Positions 34,082 to 45,837 of a stretch of DNA of 64,000 nucleotides are shown here, piece after piece (position 1 is the stretch's first letter; every line of letters begins with the position of its first letter). Origin of the DNA: Collimonas arenae (GTDB lineage: Bacteria > Pseudomonadota > Gammaproteobacteria > Burkholderiales > Burkholderiaceae_D); contig NZ_CP009962.1 of NCBI RefSeq assembly GCF_000786695.1, positions 2,418,001 through 2,482,000 of the forward strand, in the 5' to 3' direction. Made by a program: the position numbers and the translations under genes. The notes beneath the pieces were generated by a model. It did not search any database, was not told where the DNA came from, and was given only the letters and a program-made list of their open reading frames with translations.

Positions 34082-34684
34082 TTACCGCCAGACTCGATAG
34101 ACCTGGCCGGTTTGCGCACCTTCGACGCTGCGGCTGTAGGCCAGGGCGACGCGACTGGCAGGGGCGGCCTCAAAGCCGTAAAAGAACGGGCCGTAACTGG
34201 CCAGCGATTCTTCCAGTACGGTCGGGCTGACGATATTGATGCGGATGCCACGCTTCAGTTCGATTGCAGCCGCGCGCACGAAGCCGTCCAAAGCCGAATT
34301 CACGGTGGTAGCGTTGACGCCTTGCAGGATAGGTTCTTCGCCGACGATACCGCTGGTGAGGGTGATCGAGCCGCCGTCGTTGAGGCGATGTTGGGCCACC
34401 AGCGCCAGGTTGATCTGGCCCATCAGCTTGTCGCGTAGTCCGACCTGGAAATTTTCCGGGGTCAGTTCTTGCAAAGGTCCGAAATGCAATTTGCCGGCAG
34501 TGGAGACTACGGCGTCGACCTTACCGATTTGTTCGAACAAGCGTTCGACGCTGTGGATGTCGGTCATGTCGACCTGATACTGGCCGCTGCTGTTGCCGAC
34601 CTCGATGATGTCATGGCGAGTTGCCAATTGTGTCACAACTGCCTTGCCGACTGTGCCAGTGGCGCCGATAACTGCGATTTTCAT
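34082..34684 (-). CDS. Short-chain dehydrogenase/reductase-like protein lacking the catalytic Tyr/Lys
   Basis: 200 residues, SDR fold. The nucleotide motif GATGTVGKAV is at residues 8-17 and the later SPT loop is present. However, where classical SDRs have YxxxK the sequence reads ATTVN (in GVNATTVNSALDGF), so both catalytic residues are missing. This matches the Lin1944-like SDR subgroup, described as lacking the active-site residues. It may bind NAD(P) or act as a regulator rather than a standard reductase. Divergent from a LysR gene 108 bases away, which probably controls it. Confidence 0.85.
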   Translation of the reverse strand: MKIAVIGATGTVGKAVVTQLATRHDIIEVGNSSGQYQVDMTDIHSVERLFEQIGKVDAVVSTAGKLHFGPLQELTPENFQVGLRDKLMGQINLALVAQHRLNDGGSITLTSGIVGEEPILQGVNATTVNSALDGFVRAAAIELKRGIRINIVSPTVLEESLASYGPFFYGFEAAPASRVALAYSRSVEGAQTGQVYRVWR

Positions 34685-34792
34685 GCTGTGCTCCGAGAGA
34701 AGTGAAATCAGGCTTTGATTATGATTGCTTCCTATTGGTGGATAAATATCATATTATTACTTTTACTTAAAACTCCTGGTGTTTAATGAGGT

Positions 34793-35704
34793 ATGGATAG
34801 ACTGACCAGCATGCAGATTTTCGTCCGCGTGGTAGAAAAGGGTGGTTTTTCCGCCGCAGCGGAGGAAGCCAGGATTTCTCCCACCATGGTCGGTAAGCAT
34901 GTGCGCCAGCTGGAGGAACAGCTCGGTGTTCGTTTGCTAAACCGCACCACGCGGCGTCAGAGCCTGACCGAGATCGGCCAATTGTATTTCGAGCGTTGCA
35001 AGCAGGCGCTGTTGGAAATCGAGGCGGCCGATGCATCGGTCAAGCAAATGCAGCTGTTGCCGCGCGGCGTATTGCGCGTTACCGCACCGGCGACTTTTGG
35101 CGGCCAGATGTTGACCGCTGTGATACGTGGCTATCTGGAGCGTTATCCGGATGTCGAACTTGACCTGTCCTTGAATGACCGTGTGGTCGACCTGGTTGAA
35201 GAGGGCTTTGAAGTAGCGCTGCGGATCGGCCCGCTACCCGATTCCAGCCTGATTGCGCGGCCTTTGCAGCCGTATCGTTCGGTGGTTTGCGCCTCGCCGG
35301 AATACCTGGCACGTCGTGGCACTCCGCAAACGCCGCAGCAACTGGCAGCCCATAACTGCCTTAGTTTTGTTCATGGCAGTCGCTATAATCTCTGGCCGTT
35401 TTCCGTGGATGGTGCGTTACAGGAGATTGAAGTGCATGGCAATTTCCGCGCAAATAGCGGCCTTGCCTTGCGCACCGCCGCCTTGCAAGGAATAGGTGTC
35501 ATCATGCAACCGGAAGCTTTGCTGCGCGACGCGGTCGCCGCCGGCCGGCTAGTGCATCTGCTGGCCGATTACGCATCGGAACACCGGCCGATGCACCTTG
35601 TGGTGGCGTCGAACCGCAAGATGACGCCCAAACTGAAGTCATTCATCGAGTTTGTCGTAGAACATTTCGGACGCGATGCGCCGCCTTTTACTGCGACAAA
35701 TTGA
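34793..35704 (+). CDS. LysR-family regulator divergent from the SDR gene
   Basis: 303 residues: helix-turn-helix at about 1-60 (MDRLTSMQIFVRVVEKGGFSAAAEEARISPTMVGKHVRQLEEQLG in pieces typical of the family) and a substrate-binding domain from about 90 (LDLSLNDRVVDLVEEGFEVALRIG). The divergent layout with the SDR-like gene suggests control of that gene. The C-terminus overlaps the converging LysR gene by 17 bases. Confidence 0.88.
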   Translation: MDRLTSMQIFVRVVEKGGFSAAAEEARISPTMVGKHVRQLEEQLGVRLLNRTTRRQSLTEIGQLYFERCKQALLEIEAADASVKQMQLLPRGVLRVTAPATFGGQMLTAVIRGYLERYPDVELDLSLNDRVVDLVEEGFEVALRIGPLPDSSLIARPLQPYRSVVCASPEYLARRGTPQTPQQLAAHNCLSFVHGSRYNLWPFSVDGALQEIEVHGNFRANSGLALRTAALQGIGVIMQPEALLRDAVAAGRLVHLLADYASEHRPMHLVVASNRKMTPKLKSFIEFVVEHFGRDAPPFTATN

Positions 35705-36596
35705 GGGTGGCAAACTGCGCGCGCAAAAACGCCAGCAAAGCCCGTAGCGAAGGCGACATGCTGCTGCGATGCGGATACACCATGTTGAGCGGGGTTTCTT
35801 CGCCGCCATACTGTTCCAGCAAAATCTCCAGACGGCCTTCAGCCACGTCTTGCCGCACATCGAGCCAGGATTTATAGGCGATACCGATGCCGGCAATCGC
35901 CCAACTACGAGCAATTGCAGCATCGTCGGTCATGCGGTCGCCACGTACCTTGACGTCGATCGGCGTTTTGCCAGGATTACCTGAGTAGAAGCGCCAGTTA
36001 TTGAACAAGCCGTGCTGCAGGTAATACAGCAGGCAGTTATGCGTCGCCAGGTCTTTGGGCGTCGCCGGCCTGCCGTGTTTTGCCAGATAGGCAGGCGCGG
36101 CCACCACCACGCGGCGACTTGCCGCCAACTCTTGCGACACCAGCGTCGAATCGTCCAGCGGCCCATAGCGGAAGGCGACGTCGACAGGGTCGCGGAACAG
36201 GTCGATTACCCGGTCGGAAAACTGTAGCGATAGCGTGACCTGTGGATGGAGCGCCTGGAAGGCGTCGAGCCACGGCAGCAGCACATTGCGGCCGACGTCC
36301 GATGGCATCGATAGCCGTAAATGGCCGCTCACCGGGCCGCCGGCATTCAGCAGCGCCTGGCCTTCACTGAGCAAGGTCAATGCCTGGCGGCTGTAGTCGA
36401 GAAACACGCTGCCCTCGGGCGTCAGCCGCATGCTGCGGGTGGAGCGCACAAACAAGCGGGTGTTGAGTTGCTGCTCCAGTCGTTTGAGGCTGGCGCTGGC
36501 GGTCGCCGGTAGCAGATCCAGCTGACGCGCCGCATTCGACAGGCTGCCCAGATCGGCCGTGTGAATGAAAAGCTGGAGGTCCGTGGTTGAGTACAT
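35688..36596 (-). CDS. LysR-family regulator divergent from a quinone reductase-like gene
   Basis: 302 residues from the ATG at 36596 (the frame upstream begins at a TTG with no ribosome-binding site). Standard LysR domains: DLQLFIHTADLGSLSNAARQL at the start and LSLQFSDRVIDLFRDPVDVAFR in the effector domain. Divergent from the medium-chain reductase gene at 36735, its likely target; 138 AT-rich bases lie between them. Confidence 0.88.
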   Translation of the reverse strand: MYSTTDLQLFIHTADLGSLSNAARQLDLLPATASASLKRLEQQLNTRLFVRSTRSMRLTPEGSVFLDYSRQALTLLSEGQALLNAGGPVSGHLRLSMPSDVGRNVLLPWLDAFQALHPQVTLSLQFSDRVIDLFRDPVDVAFRYGPLDDSTLVSQELAASRRVVVAAPAYLAKHGRPATPKDLATHNCLLYYLQHGLFNNWRFYSGNPGKTPIDVKVRGDRMTDDAAIARSWAIAGIGIAYKSWLDVRQDVAEGRLEILLEQYGGEETPLNMVYPHRSSMSPSLRALLAFLRAQFATLNLSQ

Positions 36597-36734
36597 TATC
36601 AAATTTCAATTGAAAGTGAATCAAATAATGATCTGTTTATAAAATAATTCAACATTATCATAATGGTGACCAGTTAATCCAATTCACCGGCCGGATTCAG
36701 TTTGAAGGGGCCACCATTCCAGGAGTTTATATAT

Positions 36735-37751
36735 ATGAAAGCCATCGCCTTAACCCGTTACCTGCCTATCGAAAATCCCGAGTCGCTGATCGATATCGAG
36801 CTCGACAGGCCGAGTCCGGCAGGACATGACGTATTGGTCGCAATCAAGGCCATCGCCGTCAATCCGGTCGACGTCAAGGTGCGCGCACCGAAAGATGCGG
36901 TTGAAAAGTCGCCGCGCGTGCTGGGCTGGGATGCCGCCGGCGTGGTACACGCAGTGGGGCCGGATGTCAGTCGCTTCAAGGTAGGCGACCGCGTGTTCTA
37001 CGCCGGCGACATCACCCGTCCCGGCAGCAACAGCGAATTCCAGTTGGTGGACGAGCGTATTGTCGGCAACATGCCGCAATCGCTGTCGTTCGAGCAGGCT
37101 GCTGCCTTGCCGCTGACGGCAATTACAGCCTGGGAGGCATTGTTTGATCGTCTCAAAGTACCTGTTGGCTCCGGCACTCCGGCCAAATCGATCCTGATCA
37201 TCGGTGGCGCCGGCGGCGTCGGTTCGATCGCGATCCAACTCGCCGTCAAGGTCGCCGGCCTGAGTGTGATTGCGACCGCGTCGCGTCCCGAGTCGGAAAA
37301 ATGGGTGCGCGAACTGGGCGCGCAGCATGTGATCAACCATTTCGGCGATCTGCCGGCACAACTCAAGGAGCGCGGCTTCGATCACGTCGACTATGTACTG
37401 ATCCTGAACGATACCGACCGCCATTTCCCGGCCGCCGCCGCCGCGGTTGCTCCGCAAGGCATGATTTGCACCATCGTCGAGAATGCAGCGCCGCTTGACG
37501 TCAGCTTGTTGAAAGCCAAGAGCGCCGGCTTCGTTTGGGAGTTCATGTTCACCCGTTCGATGTTCCAGACTGCCGACATGCAAGAGCAGGGTAACTTGCT
37601 GGATAAAGTGGCGGGCCTGATCGACGACAAGACAATTGTCAGCACGCTAAGCCAGGTTTTATCGCCGATTAACGCCGCCAACTTGCGCCAGGCTCATGCG
37701 ACGCTGGAAACCGGGCGTGTGATCGGCAAGATCGTGCTCAAGGATTTTTAA
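36735..37751 (+). CDS. Zinc-independent alcohol dehydrogenase / NADPH:quinone reductase family protein
   Basis: 338 residues from the ATG at 36735 (AGGAG upstream; a longer frame from 36702 is not supported). Medium-chain reductase: GroES-like domain with NPVDVKVRAP and LGWDAAGVVHAVG, then a Rossmann domain with IIGGAGGVGSIAIQLA. The zinc-binding cysteines of true alcohol dehydrogenases are absent, which fits the quinone-oxidoreductase branch (ZADH/YogA-like). Divergent LysR gene suggests induction by an electrophile or quinone (inference). Confidence 0.87.
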   Translation: MKAIALTRYLPIENPESLIDIELDRPSPAGHDVLVAIKAIAVNPVDVKVRAPKDAVEKSPRVLGWDAAGVVHAVGPDVSRFKVGDRVFYAGDITRPGSNSEFQLVDERIVGNMPQSLSFEQAAALPLTAITAWEALFDRLKVPVGSGTPAKSILIIGGAGGVGSIAIQLAVKVAGLSVIATASRPESEKWVRELGAQHVINHFGDLPAQLKERGFDHVDYVLILNDTDRHFPAAAAAVAPQGMICTIVENAAPLDVSLLKAKSAGFVWEFMFTRSMFQTADMQEQGNLLDKVAGLIDDKTIVSTLSQVLSPINAANLRQAHATLETGRVIGKIVLKDF

Positions 37752-37889
37752 GGTGTAAGTTGTTTTAACGATAATCAAATGCGATTGTGGAGCGGGAGCT
37801 TTTGTGCTTTTCCGGTCCACAACGCTTTTAGAGGAAGCCGCAAGGTGATTTTGTCATCACTTGCAGGGGCAAGGGGCTGGTCAGCACTG

Positions 37890-37895
37890 TATAAT
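37890..37895 (+). promoter_or_regulatory. Possible -10 box of purL
   Basis: A consensus TATAAT lies 51 bases before the purL start codon. No good -35 hexamer is found at 16-18 bases upstream, so this is tentative. Confidence 0.35.
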
Positions 37896-37946
37896 GACGG
37901 CTTCTGATTTAACCCGCAGCCACGCTGCATCAACTCCCCCCTCGCC

Positions 37947-41951
<4,005 letters not shown>

Positions 41952-42003
41952 ATCCCCGGCTGGCGTTCCGCAAGAGAGCGCCAGCATGTTTGTGCAATAG
42001 ATG

Positions 42004-42028
42004 AACCCGGCCTTGGCCGGGTTTTTCT
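42004..42028 (+). terminator. Terminator after purL
   Basis: Stem AACCCGGCC/GGCCGGGTT with loop TT followed by TTTC, leading straight into a long polypyrimidine tract. Confidence 0.88.
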
Positions 42029-42094
42029 TTTCTTTTCTCTTTCTCTTTCTCTTTCTCTTTTCTCTTTTCTCTTTTCTCTTTTCTCTTTTCTCTT
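42021..42094 (+). repeat. Pure T/C tract with hexamer and heptamer repeats
   Basis: 74 consecutive pyrimidines on the plus strand: three CTCTTT hexamers (42037-42054) followed by five CTCTTTT heptamers (42055-42089). It begins in the purL terminator and ends at the stop codon of the converging permease gene (TAA on the minus strand at 42093-42095). It lies outside both coding regions. Such tracts slip easily during replication and can form triplex DNA. Confidence 0.9.
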
Positions 42095-43394
42095 ATTCGC
42101 GCTGCGCGTCGCGCCGAAATTTCCAGATGGCCGTGCCACCGAACAGCACGGTAAATCCGAGCTGGACGGCTATCGCGGGTAGCGCTGCATCGAATCCCAG
42201 TCCGCGCCAGGTCATGGCGTCAAGGCCGTCCACCGCCCAGCGCGTCGGCACCACCAGCGTGAACGTCTGTAGCCACTGGGGAAAGAGAAAAGTCGGCACC
42301 CAGGCGCCACCTAGCATCACCATGATCAGCGTGGAGAACATGGCTAACCCGCGCGCCGCTTCCGGAGTTTTACCGAAGGCTGCGATCAGCAGGCCAAAGC
42401 TGGCGGTGACCAGAGAGAAGCAGATGCCGACGCCGATGAAGCCAGCCAGGCTGCCTGCAATCTGTACGTGAAACACTAGCATCGCGAACAGGAAAATCAC
42501 GCACAGGATGGCGAAGGCGATGATCGCGCTGGACAGGGCGCGCGCCAGTAGCACCGTGTTGAGGGTGATAGGCGCTGCCAATAGCCGGTTCCACAGGCCC
42601 ATGCGGCGCCACAGCAGCACCGCAATCCCGGCGTCGATGCCCATGAACAGGATGAACTGCACGCTCATGCCGGCAAAGGCGTGGGCGTAGCCATTGTATT
42701 TCTGCAAACCTGAAGTCAGCGCCTGGTCGCTAGTGGAGTAGGGTACCGACAAACCGGCCTGCTCTGGTTTTGTCTGCGCCTCATCTTTGTTGTTTTCTTC
42801 TTTTTTGACGGCGCGTGACTGGTATTCCTTGATGCTGCTCAACATCTTCAGCAAGGCCGGGTTCTGCGAGGCGTTGCGCTGCAAGGTCTCGATACTGCTG
42901 TTCAGATAGGAGTCGGTGGCCTTGATGTCGAACATCTCGGCGCTGACGTTCTGCATCACGTACTGGGTAAGCATGCCTTTCACCATCGCTAGCACCGCTG
43001 CCTGCGACGGGTCGTAGTAGACCGGAATCTCTGGCTTGTGGTGGCCACCGAAGAAGGCATTTTTGGCGGCGGCGCCGAAACCAGCCGGCAGCACCACGGC
43101 TACGCTCAGCTTGCCGTGGCGGACCTTGTCCTGAGCGACTGCCAGGGGTAGTTCCTGTACGTTCAGGGCGCTGTCGCCCTTGAGCCCGGCAGCGATCTTG
43201 CTGCTGGTGCCGCTGTTGTCGAGCTGAACCAGTGCGATGTCGATCTTGCCGTTGCTGACGGCGCCGGAACCACCGAACAGATAGCCGAAGAAACTACCCA
43301 GCACGATGGGCATCAATAAGCTGATCAGCAGCGCGCGACGGTTGCTCAGGTACAGGATCAGGTCTTTGCGGACCAGGGCGATCAAGGCGCTCAT
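42093..43394 (-). CDS. ABC-2 type exporter permease
   Basis: 433 residues. One N-terminal membrane helix (about 20-42), a large extracytoplasmic domain (about 43-230), then five hydrophobic segments (about 240-425), the ABC2_membrane_3 layout of YhhJ/YbhS-type exporters. The C-terminal helix ends FRRDAQRE. It follows the ATPase gene by 52 bases on the same strand and must have been its partner. That ATPase is split by an IS, so this permease may now lack a working motor unless another ATPase substitutes. Its stop codon borders a polypyrimidine tract. Confidence 0.88.
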   Translation of the reverse strand: MSALIALVRKDLILYLSNRRALLISLLMPIVLGSFFGYLFGGSGAVSNGKIDIALVQLDNSGTSSKIAAGLKGDSALNVQELPLAVAQDKVRHGKLSVAVVLPAGFGAAAKNAFFGGHHKPEIPVYYDPSQAAVLAMVKGMLTQYVMQNVSAEMFDIKATDSYLNSSIETLQRNASQNPALLKMLSSIKEYQSRAVKKEENNKDEAQTKPEQAGLSVPYSTSDQALTSGLQKYNGYAHAFAGMSVQFILFMGIDAGIAVLLWRRMGLWNRLLAAPITLNTVLLARALSSAIIAFAILCVIFLFAMLVFHVQIAGSLAGFIGVGICFSLVTASFGLLIAAFGKTPEAARGLAMFSTLIMVMLGGAWVPTFLFPQWLQTFTLVVPTRWAVDGLDAMTWRGLGFDAALPAIAVQLGFTVLFGGTAIWKFRRDAQRE

Positions 43395-43446
43395 GGGTGG
43401 TGCTCCGAAACGGAAGAGGTGGGAGGTACAGCGTGAGTGCCTGCGC

Positions 43447-44298
43447 TTAGTCGCGCAGGCTACGTCCGGTCAGACCTAGAAAAATGTCTTCGAGCTTGGC
43501 CTTGGCGGTCATGAAATGCAGCGGTGGCTGGCCGTTCGCGGTCAACCATTGCAGCAGCGGCAGCGCATCCTCGGTTACGCGCAGTCCGATCTGCAAGTTG
43601 CTGTCTTTGCCAGCGATGTCGATGACGCCTGGCTGGCGGCGGATCTGTTCGAGCAAGACGGCGTCAGCCGGTTGCGCCAGGTCTACCTGCAGCGCCGCTT
43701 GCGCTGGGAGCCTCCGGTGCAAGGCGGCCGGGGTTTCGTCGGCCAGCACCTTGCCGTGGTCGATGACGACGATGTGGTCGGCCAGCCTTTCGATTTCTTC
43801 CATGTAGTGGCTGGTGTAGATCAACGAACGGCCCTCGCGCTTCAATTGTTCCAGGCTGTCGAAGATCGCATTGCGGCTTTGCGGATCGACGCCAACAGTT
43901 GGTTCGTCCAGGATCAACAGTTGCGGATCGTGGAGCAACGCGGCAGCGATGTTGAGCCGCCGTTTCATACCACCCGAAAAGCTACTGGGTTTGTCGGCAG
44001 CGCGATCGCTCAGGTTGACCAGCGCCAGTACTTCGCGACAACGCGTTTTTAGCTGGTTGCCAGTGAGGCCATAGAGCGCGCCGAACAGTTTCAGATTTTC
44101 GTTGGCTGACAAATCGTCATAGAGCGCCAGCTCTTGCGGCACCAGGCCGATCTTGTGCTTTGCGCTGCTGTTGCCGGCGCTGACTACTTCGCCATCAAGC
44201 AGAACCTGTCTGGCGTCGGGCCGTAGCAGGCCGCAGATCATGCTCACCGTGGTCGATTTTCCGGCGCCGTTGGGGCCAATCAAACCTAGTGTTTGTCC
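43447..44298 (-). pseudogene. ABC exporter ATPase, 3' part, interrupted by IS3-family element
   Basis: Residues from QTLGLIGPNGAGKSTT (Walker A) to the C-terminus are intact: Q-loop in LVPQELALY, signature FSGGMKRR, Walker B LLILDEPTVGVDPQSR, His in YTSHYMEE. The first about 31 residues are on the other side of the IS (45593-45682). The frame continues into the IS, so a hybrid ORF starts at an ATG at 44349 with 18 residues from the IS (MPDSLLLIGTVYWDRVKG) replacing the native N-terminal strand and A-loop. This hybrid keeps all catalytic motifs but has no clear ribosome-binding site; whether it works is unknown. Confidence 0.85.
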
Positions 44299-44379
44299 TT
44301 TGACCCTGTCCCAATAAACAGTCCCGATTAAAAGTAAAGAATCCGGCATAATTTTCTGACAATAGACAGGAGAGTAGCC

Positions 44380-44646
44380 GTGAAGAGAAGCAAATTTACA
44401 GAACAGCAGATTGCGTTTGCACTGAAGCAGGCGGAATTGGGAACGACGGTCGATGAGGTATGCCGCAAGCTTGGGATATCTGAGGCGACGTTTTACAACT
44501 GGAAGAAGAAGTATGGTGGCCTAGGGCCTTCCGAGCTACGACGGCTTCGTCAGTTGGAAGAAGAGAACACGAAGCTCAAGAAGCTGGTTGCAGATCTGAG
44601 TCTGGACAAAGTCATGCTTCAGGATGTTCTGTCAAAAAAGCTCTGA
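44380..44646 (+). CDS. IS3-family transposase OrfA
   Basis: 88 residues: helix-turn-helix of the IS3 OrfA type (MKRSKFTEQQIAFALKQAE, then ATFYNWKKKYGGL) followed by a leucine-zipper coiled coil (LRQLEEENTKLKKLVADLSLDKVML). It binds the IS ends and, when the ribosome shifts frame near its end, forms the N-terminal part of OrfAB. A GGAG site precedes its start. The ATPase gene it sits in is on the opposite strand. Confidence 0.93.
   Translation: MKRSKFTEQQIAFALKQAELGTTVDEVCRKLGISEATFYNWKKKYGGLGPSELRRLRQLEEENTKLKKLVADLSLDKVMLQDVLSKKL
44634..44640 (+). other. Programmed -1 frameshift site A-AAA-AAG
   Basis: The heptamer AAAAAAG lies 4 codons before the OrfA stop. A -1 slip moves the ribosome from TCA-AAA-AAG-CTC into the frame GCT-CTG-AAG, which is open into orfB. 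This is the usual way IS3 elements make the OrfAB transposase. Confidence 0.85.
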
Positions 44647-44723
44647 AGCCTTCCCGTCGCCGTACGCTGATCGATGAATTATGCGACCGTTACCGGGCCA
44701 GCCTGACGAAAGTCTGTGCACTG

Positions 44724-45521
44724 TTGCGTACGTCTCGGGCGTTGTATCGGTACCAGTCCGTGGCGCGTGATTCATCTGCCTTGACAATGCGTATTAGGGA
44801 AATAACGGCAACACGCATTCACTATGGCTATCGTCGAGTGCATGTGATGTTGAAACGGGAAGGCTGGCAAGACAATGTCAAACGCGTCTATCGGTTATAT
44901 CGCGAACAAGGGCTGTCGCTACGCCTCAAACGCCCCCGCCGTAATCGGACAGCGCGACTAAGGCAGCCAAAGAGTCTGGTGACGGCCATGAATCAAATAT
45001 GGAGCATGGATTTTGTAGCCGACGCTCTATTTGACGGCAGAAGACTCCGTATGCTGACGGTCGTCGATAACCATACGCGTGAGTGCTTGGCGATTGAGGT
45101 CGGGCAAAGCCTAAAGGGAGAGAATGTTGCCATGACGCTGAACCAGATTGCCGCTACCAGGGGATTACCTGAGACGATCAAATCGGATAATGGATCGGAA
45201 TTCATTTCGAAAGTGATGGATCGCTGGGCCTATGAGCGTGGTGTCGAGCTGGATTTCAGTCGGCCTGGGCGGCCGACCGATAATGCCAAGTGTGAAAGCT
45301 TCAACGGCCGCCTGCGGCAGGAATGCCTGAACGAGCACTGGTTCATGTCGTTGGACGATGCAAAACAAAAAATTGAAGCCTGGCGCAAGGAGTATAACGA
45401 GAGCAGACCCCACTCTGCATTACAATGGGCAACACCCGCAGAGTATGCCCAGATGGCAAGGGATAGCGTCATTTCTGGGCAAACAAAAACGTCGGAAATC
45501 TCTACTTCTGATCGGGACTAA
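44724..45521 (+). CDS. IS3-family transposase OrfB (integrase core)
   Basis: 265 residues from the first possible start (TTG at 44724), but the frame is open back to the frameshift site at 44634-44640, so it is probably made mainly as an OrfAB fusion. DDE residues: Asp in SMDFVADALF, Asp in IKSDNGSEF, and Glu in CESFNGRLRQE. HTH_21 region in HYGYRRVHVMLKREGW. Intact, so the IS may be active. Confidence 0.93.
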   Translation: MRTSRALYRYQSVARDSSALTMRIREITATRIHYGYRRVHVMLKREGWQDNVKRVYRLYREQGLSLRLKRPRRNRTARLRQPKSLVTAMNQIWSMDFVADALFDGRRLRMLTVVDNHTRECLAIEVGQSLKGENVAMTLNQIAATRGLPETIKSDNGSEFISKVMDRWAYERGVELDFSRPGRPTDNAKCESFNGRLRQECLNEHWFMSLDDAKQKIEAWRKEYNESRPHSALQWATPAEYAQMARDSVISGQTKTSEISTSDRD

Positions 45522-45587
45522 TTCGGGTACAGGGTCAAAACGTCGGAAATCTCTACTTCTGATCGGGACTAATTCGGGTACAGGGTC
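45486..45587 (+). repeat. 51-bp tandem duplication of the IS right end
   Basis: Two identical 51-bp units (45486-45536 and 45537-45587), each starting AAAACGTCGG and ending GGTACAGGGTC, hence each carrying a complete right inverted repeat. The element therefore has one left end and two right ends in tandem. The unit is 17 codons long, so a frame running through it encodes a 17-residue repeat (KRRKSLLLIGTNSGTGS), probably without meaning. Confidence 0.95.
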
Positions 45588-45592
45588 AGTCC

Positions 45593-45682
45593 CTGCCGGA
45601 CCTGGAATGAAATACCGTCGACTGCCCGTCTGTCGCCGTAGGATTTGGTGAGGCTGGATACATTGAGCAGCATGGTTGCCAT
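45593..45682 (-). pseudogene. ABC exporter ATPase, 5' part, interrupted by IS3-family element
   Basis: From the ATG at 45682 the sequence reads MATMLLNVSSLTKSYGDRR, then AVDGISFQVRQG, the first strand and A-loop (Tyr) of an ABC ATPase. It then runs into the IS, where six foreign residues and a stop follow. Joined to the part at 43447-44298 across one GTCC, the frame is continuous (VRQG-QTLGLIGPNG), proving that a single gene was split. Native promoter and start remain here, cut off from the catalytic part. Confidence 0.88.
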
Positions 45683-45783
45683 CGCGCTATCCCGGTTTTT
45701 AGTTGCCCAATTGTAATTGTTTGTTTCATTCCGCTCAACATCAATGGAGCGTTTTTCTGTCATTGTGATAAAAATACCGACGT

Positions 45784-45812
45784 AAAAAAAGCGCTCCGAA
45801 GAGCGCTTTTTT
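45784..45812 (-). terminator. Terminator of the PPIase gene
   Basis: Stem AAAGCGCT/AGCGCTTT extended by A and T runs on both sides, 26 bases beyond the stop of the PPIase gene on the minus strand. The symmetric A/T runs make it potentially bidirectional. Confidence 0.88.
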
Positions 45813-45837
45813 AGTTGGCGGATGTTTTGCCTCGGTA

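Larger units (their letters stand above)
44299..45588 (+). mobile_element. IS3-family insertion sequence, IS407-like
   Basis: About 1290 bp, with imperfect terminal inverted repeats of about 40 bp starting TGACCCTGT at both ends (left at 44301; right end at 45588). It is flanked by a 4-bp duplication GTCC (44295-44298 and 45589-45592), which restores the ATPase reading frame when one copy and the IS are removed. It carries orfA and orfB joined by a -1 frameshift site. The 4-bp duplication and OrfA/OrfB sequences fit the IS407 group. The right end is duplicated (45486-45587). The exact left boundary (44299 or 44301) is uncertain by two bases. Confidence 0.93.

Noticed and set aside
45486..45587. 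Direct repeat considered as a CRISPR fragment
   Set aside because: Units abut with no spacer and carry the IS inverted repeat; it is a tandem duplication. No CRISPR array is present in the window.
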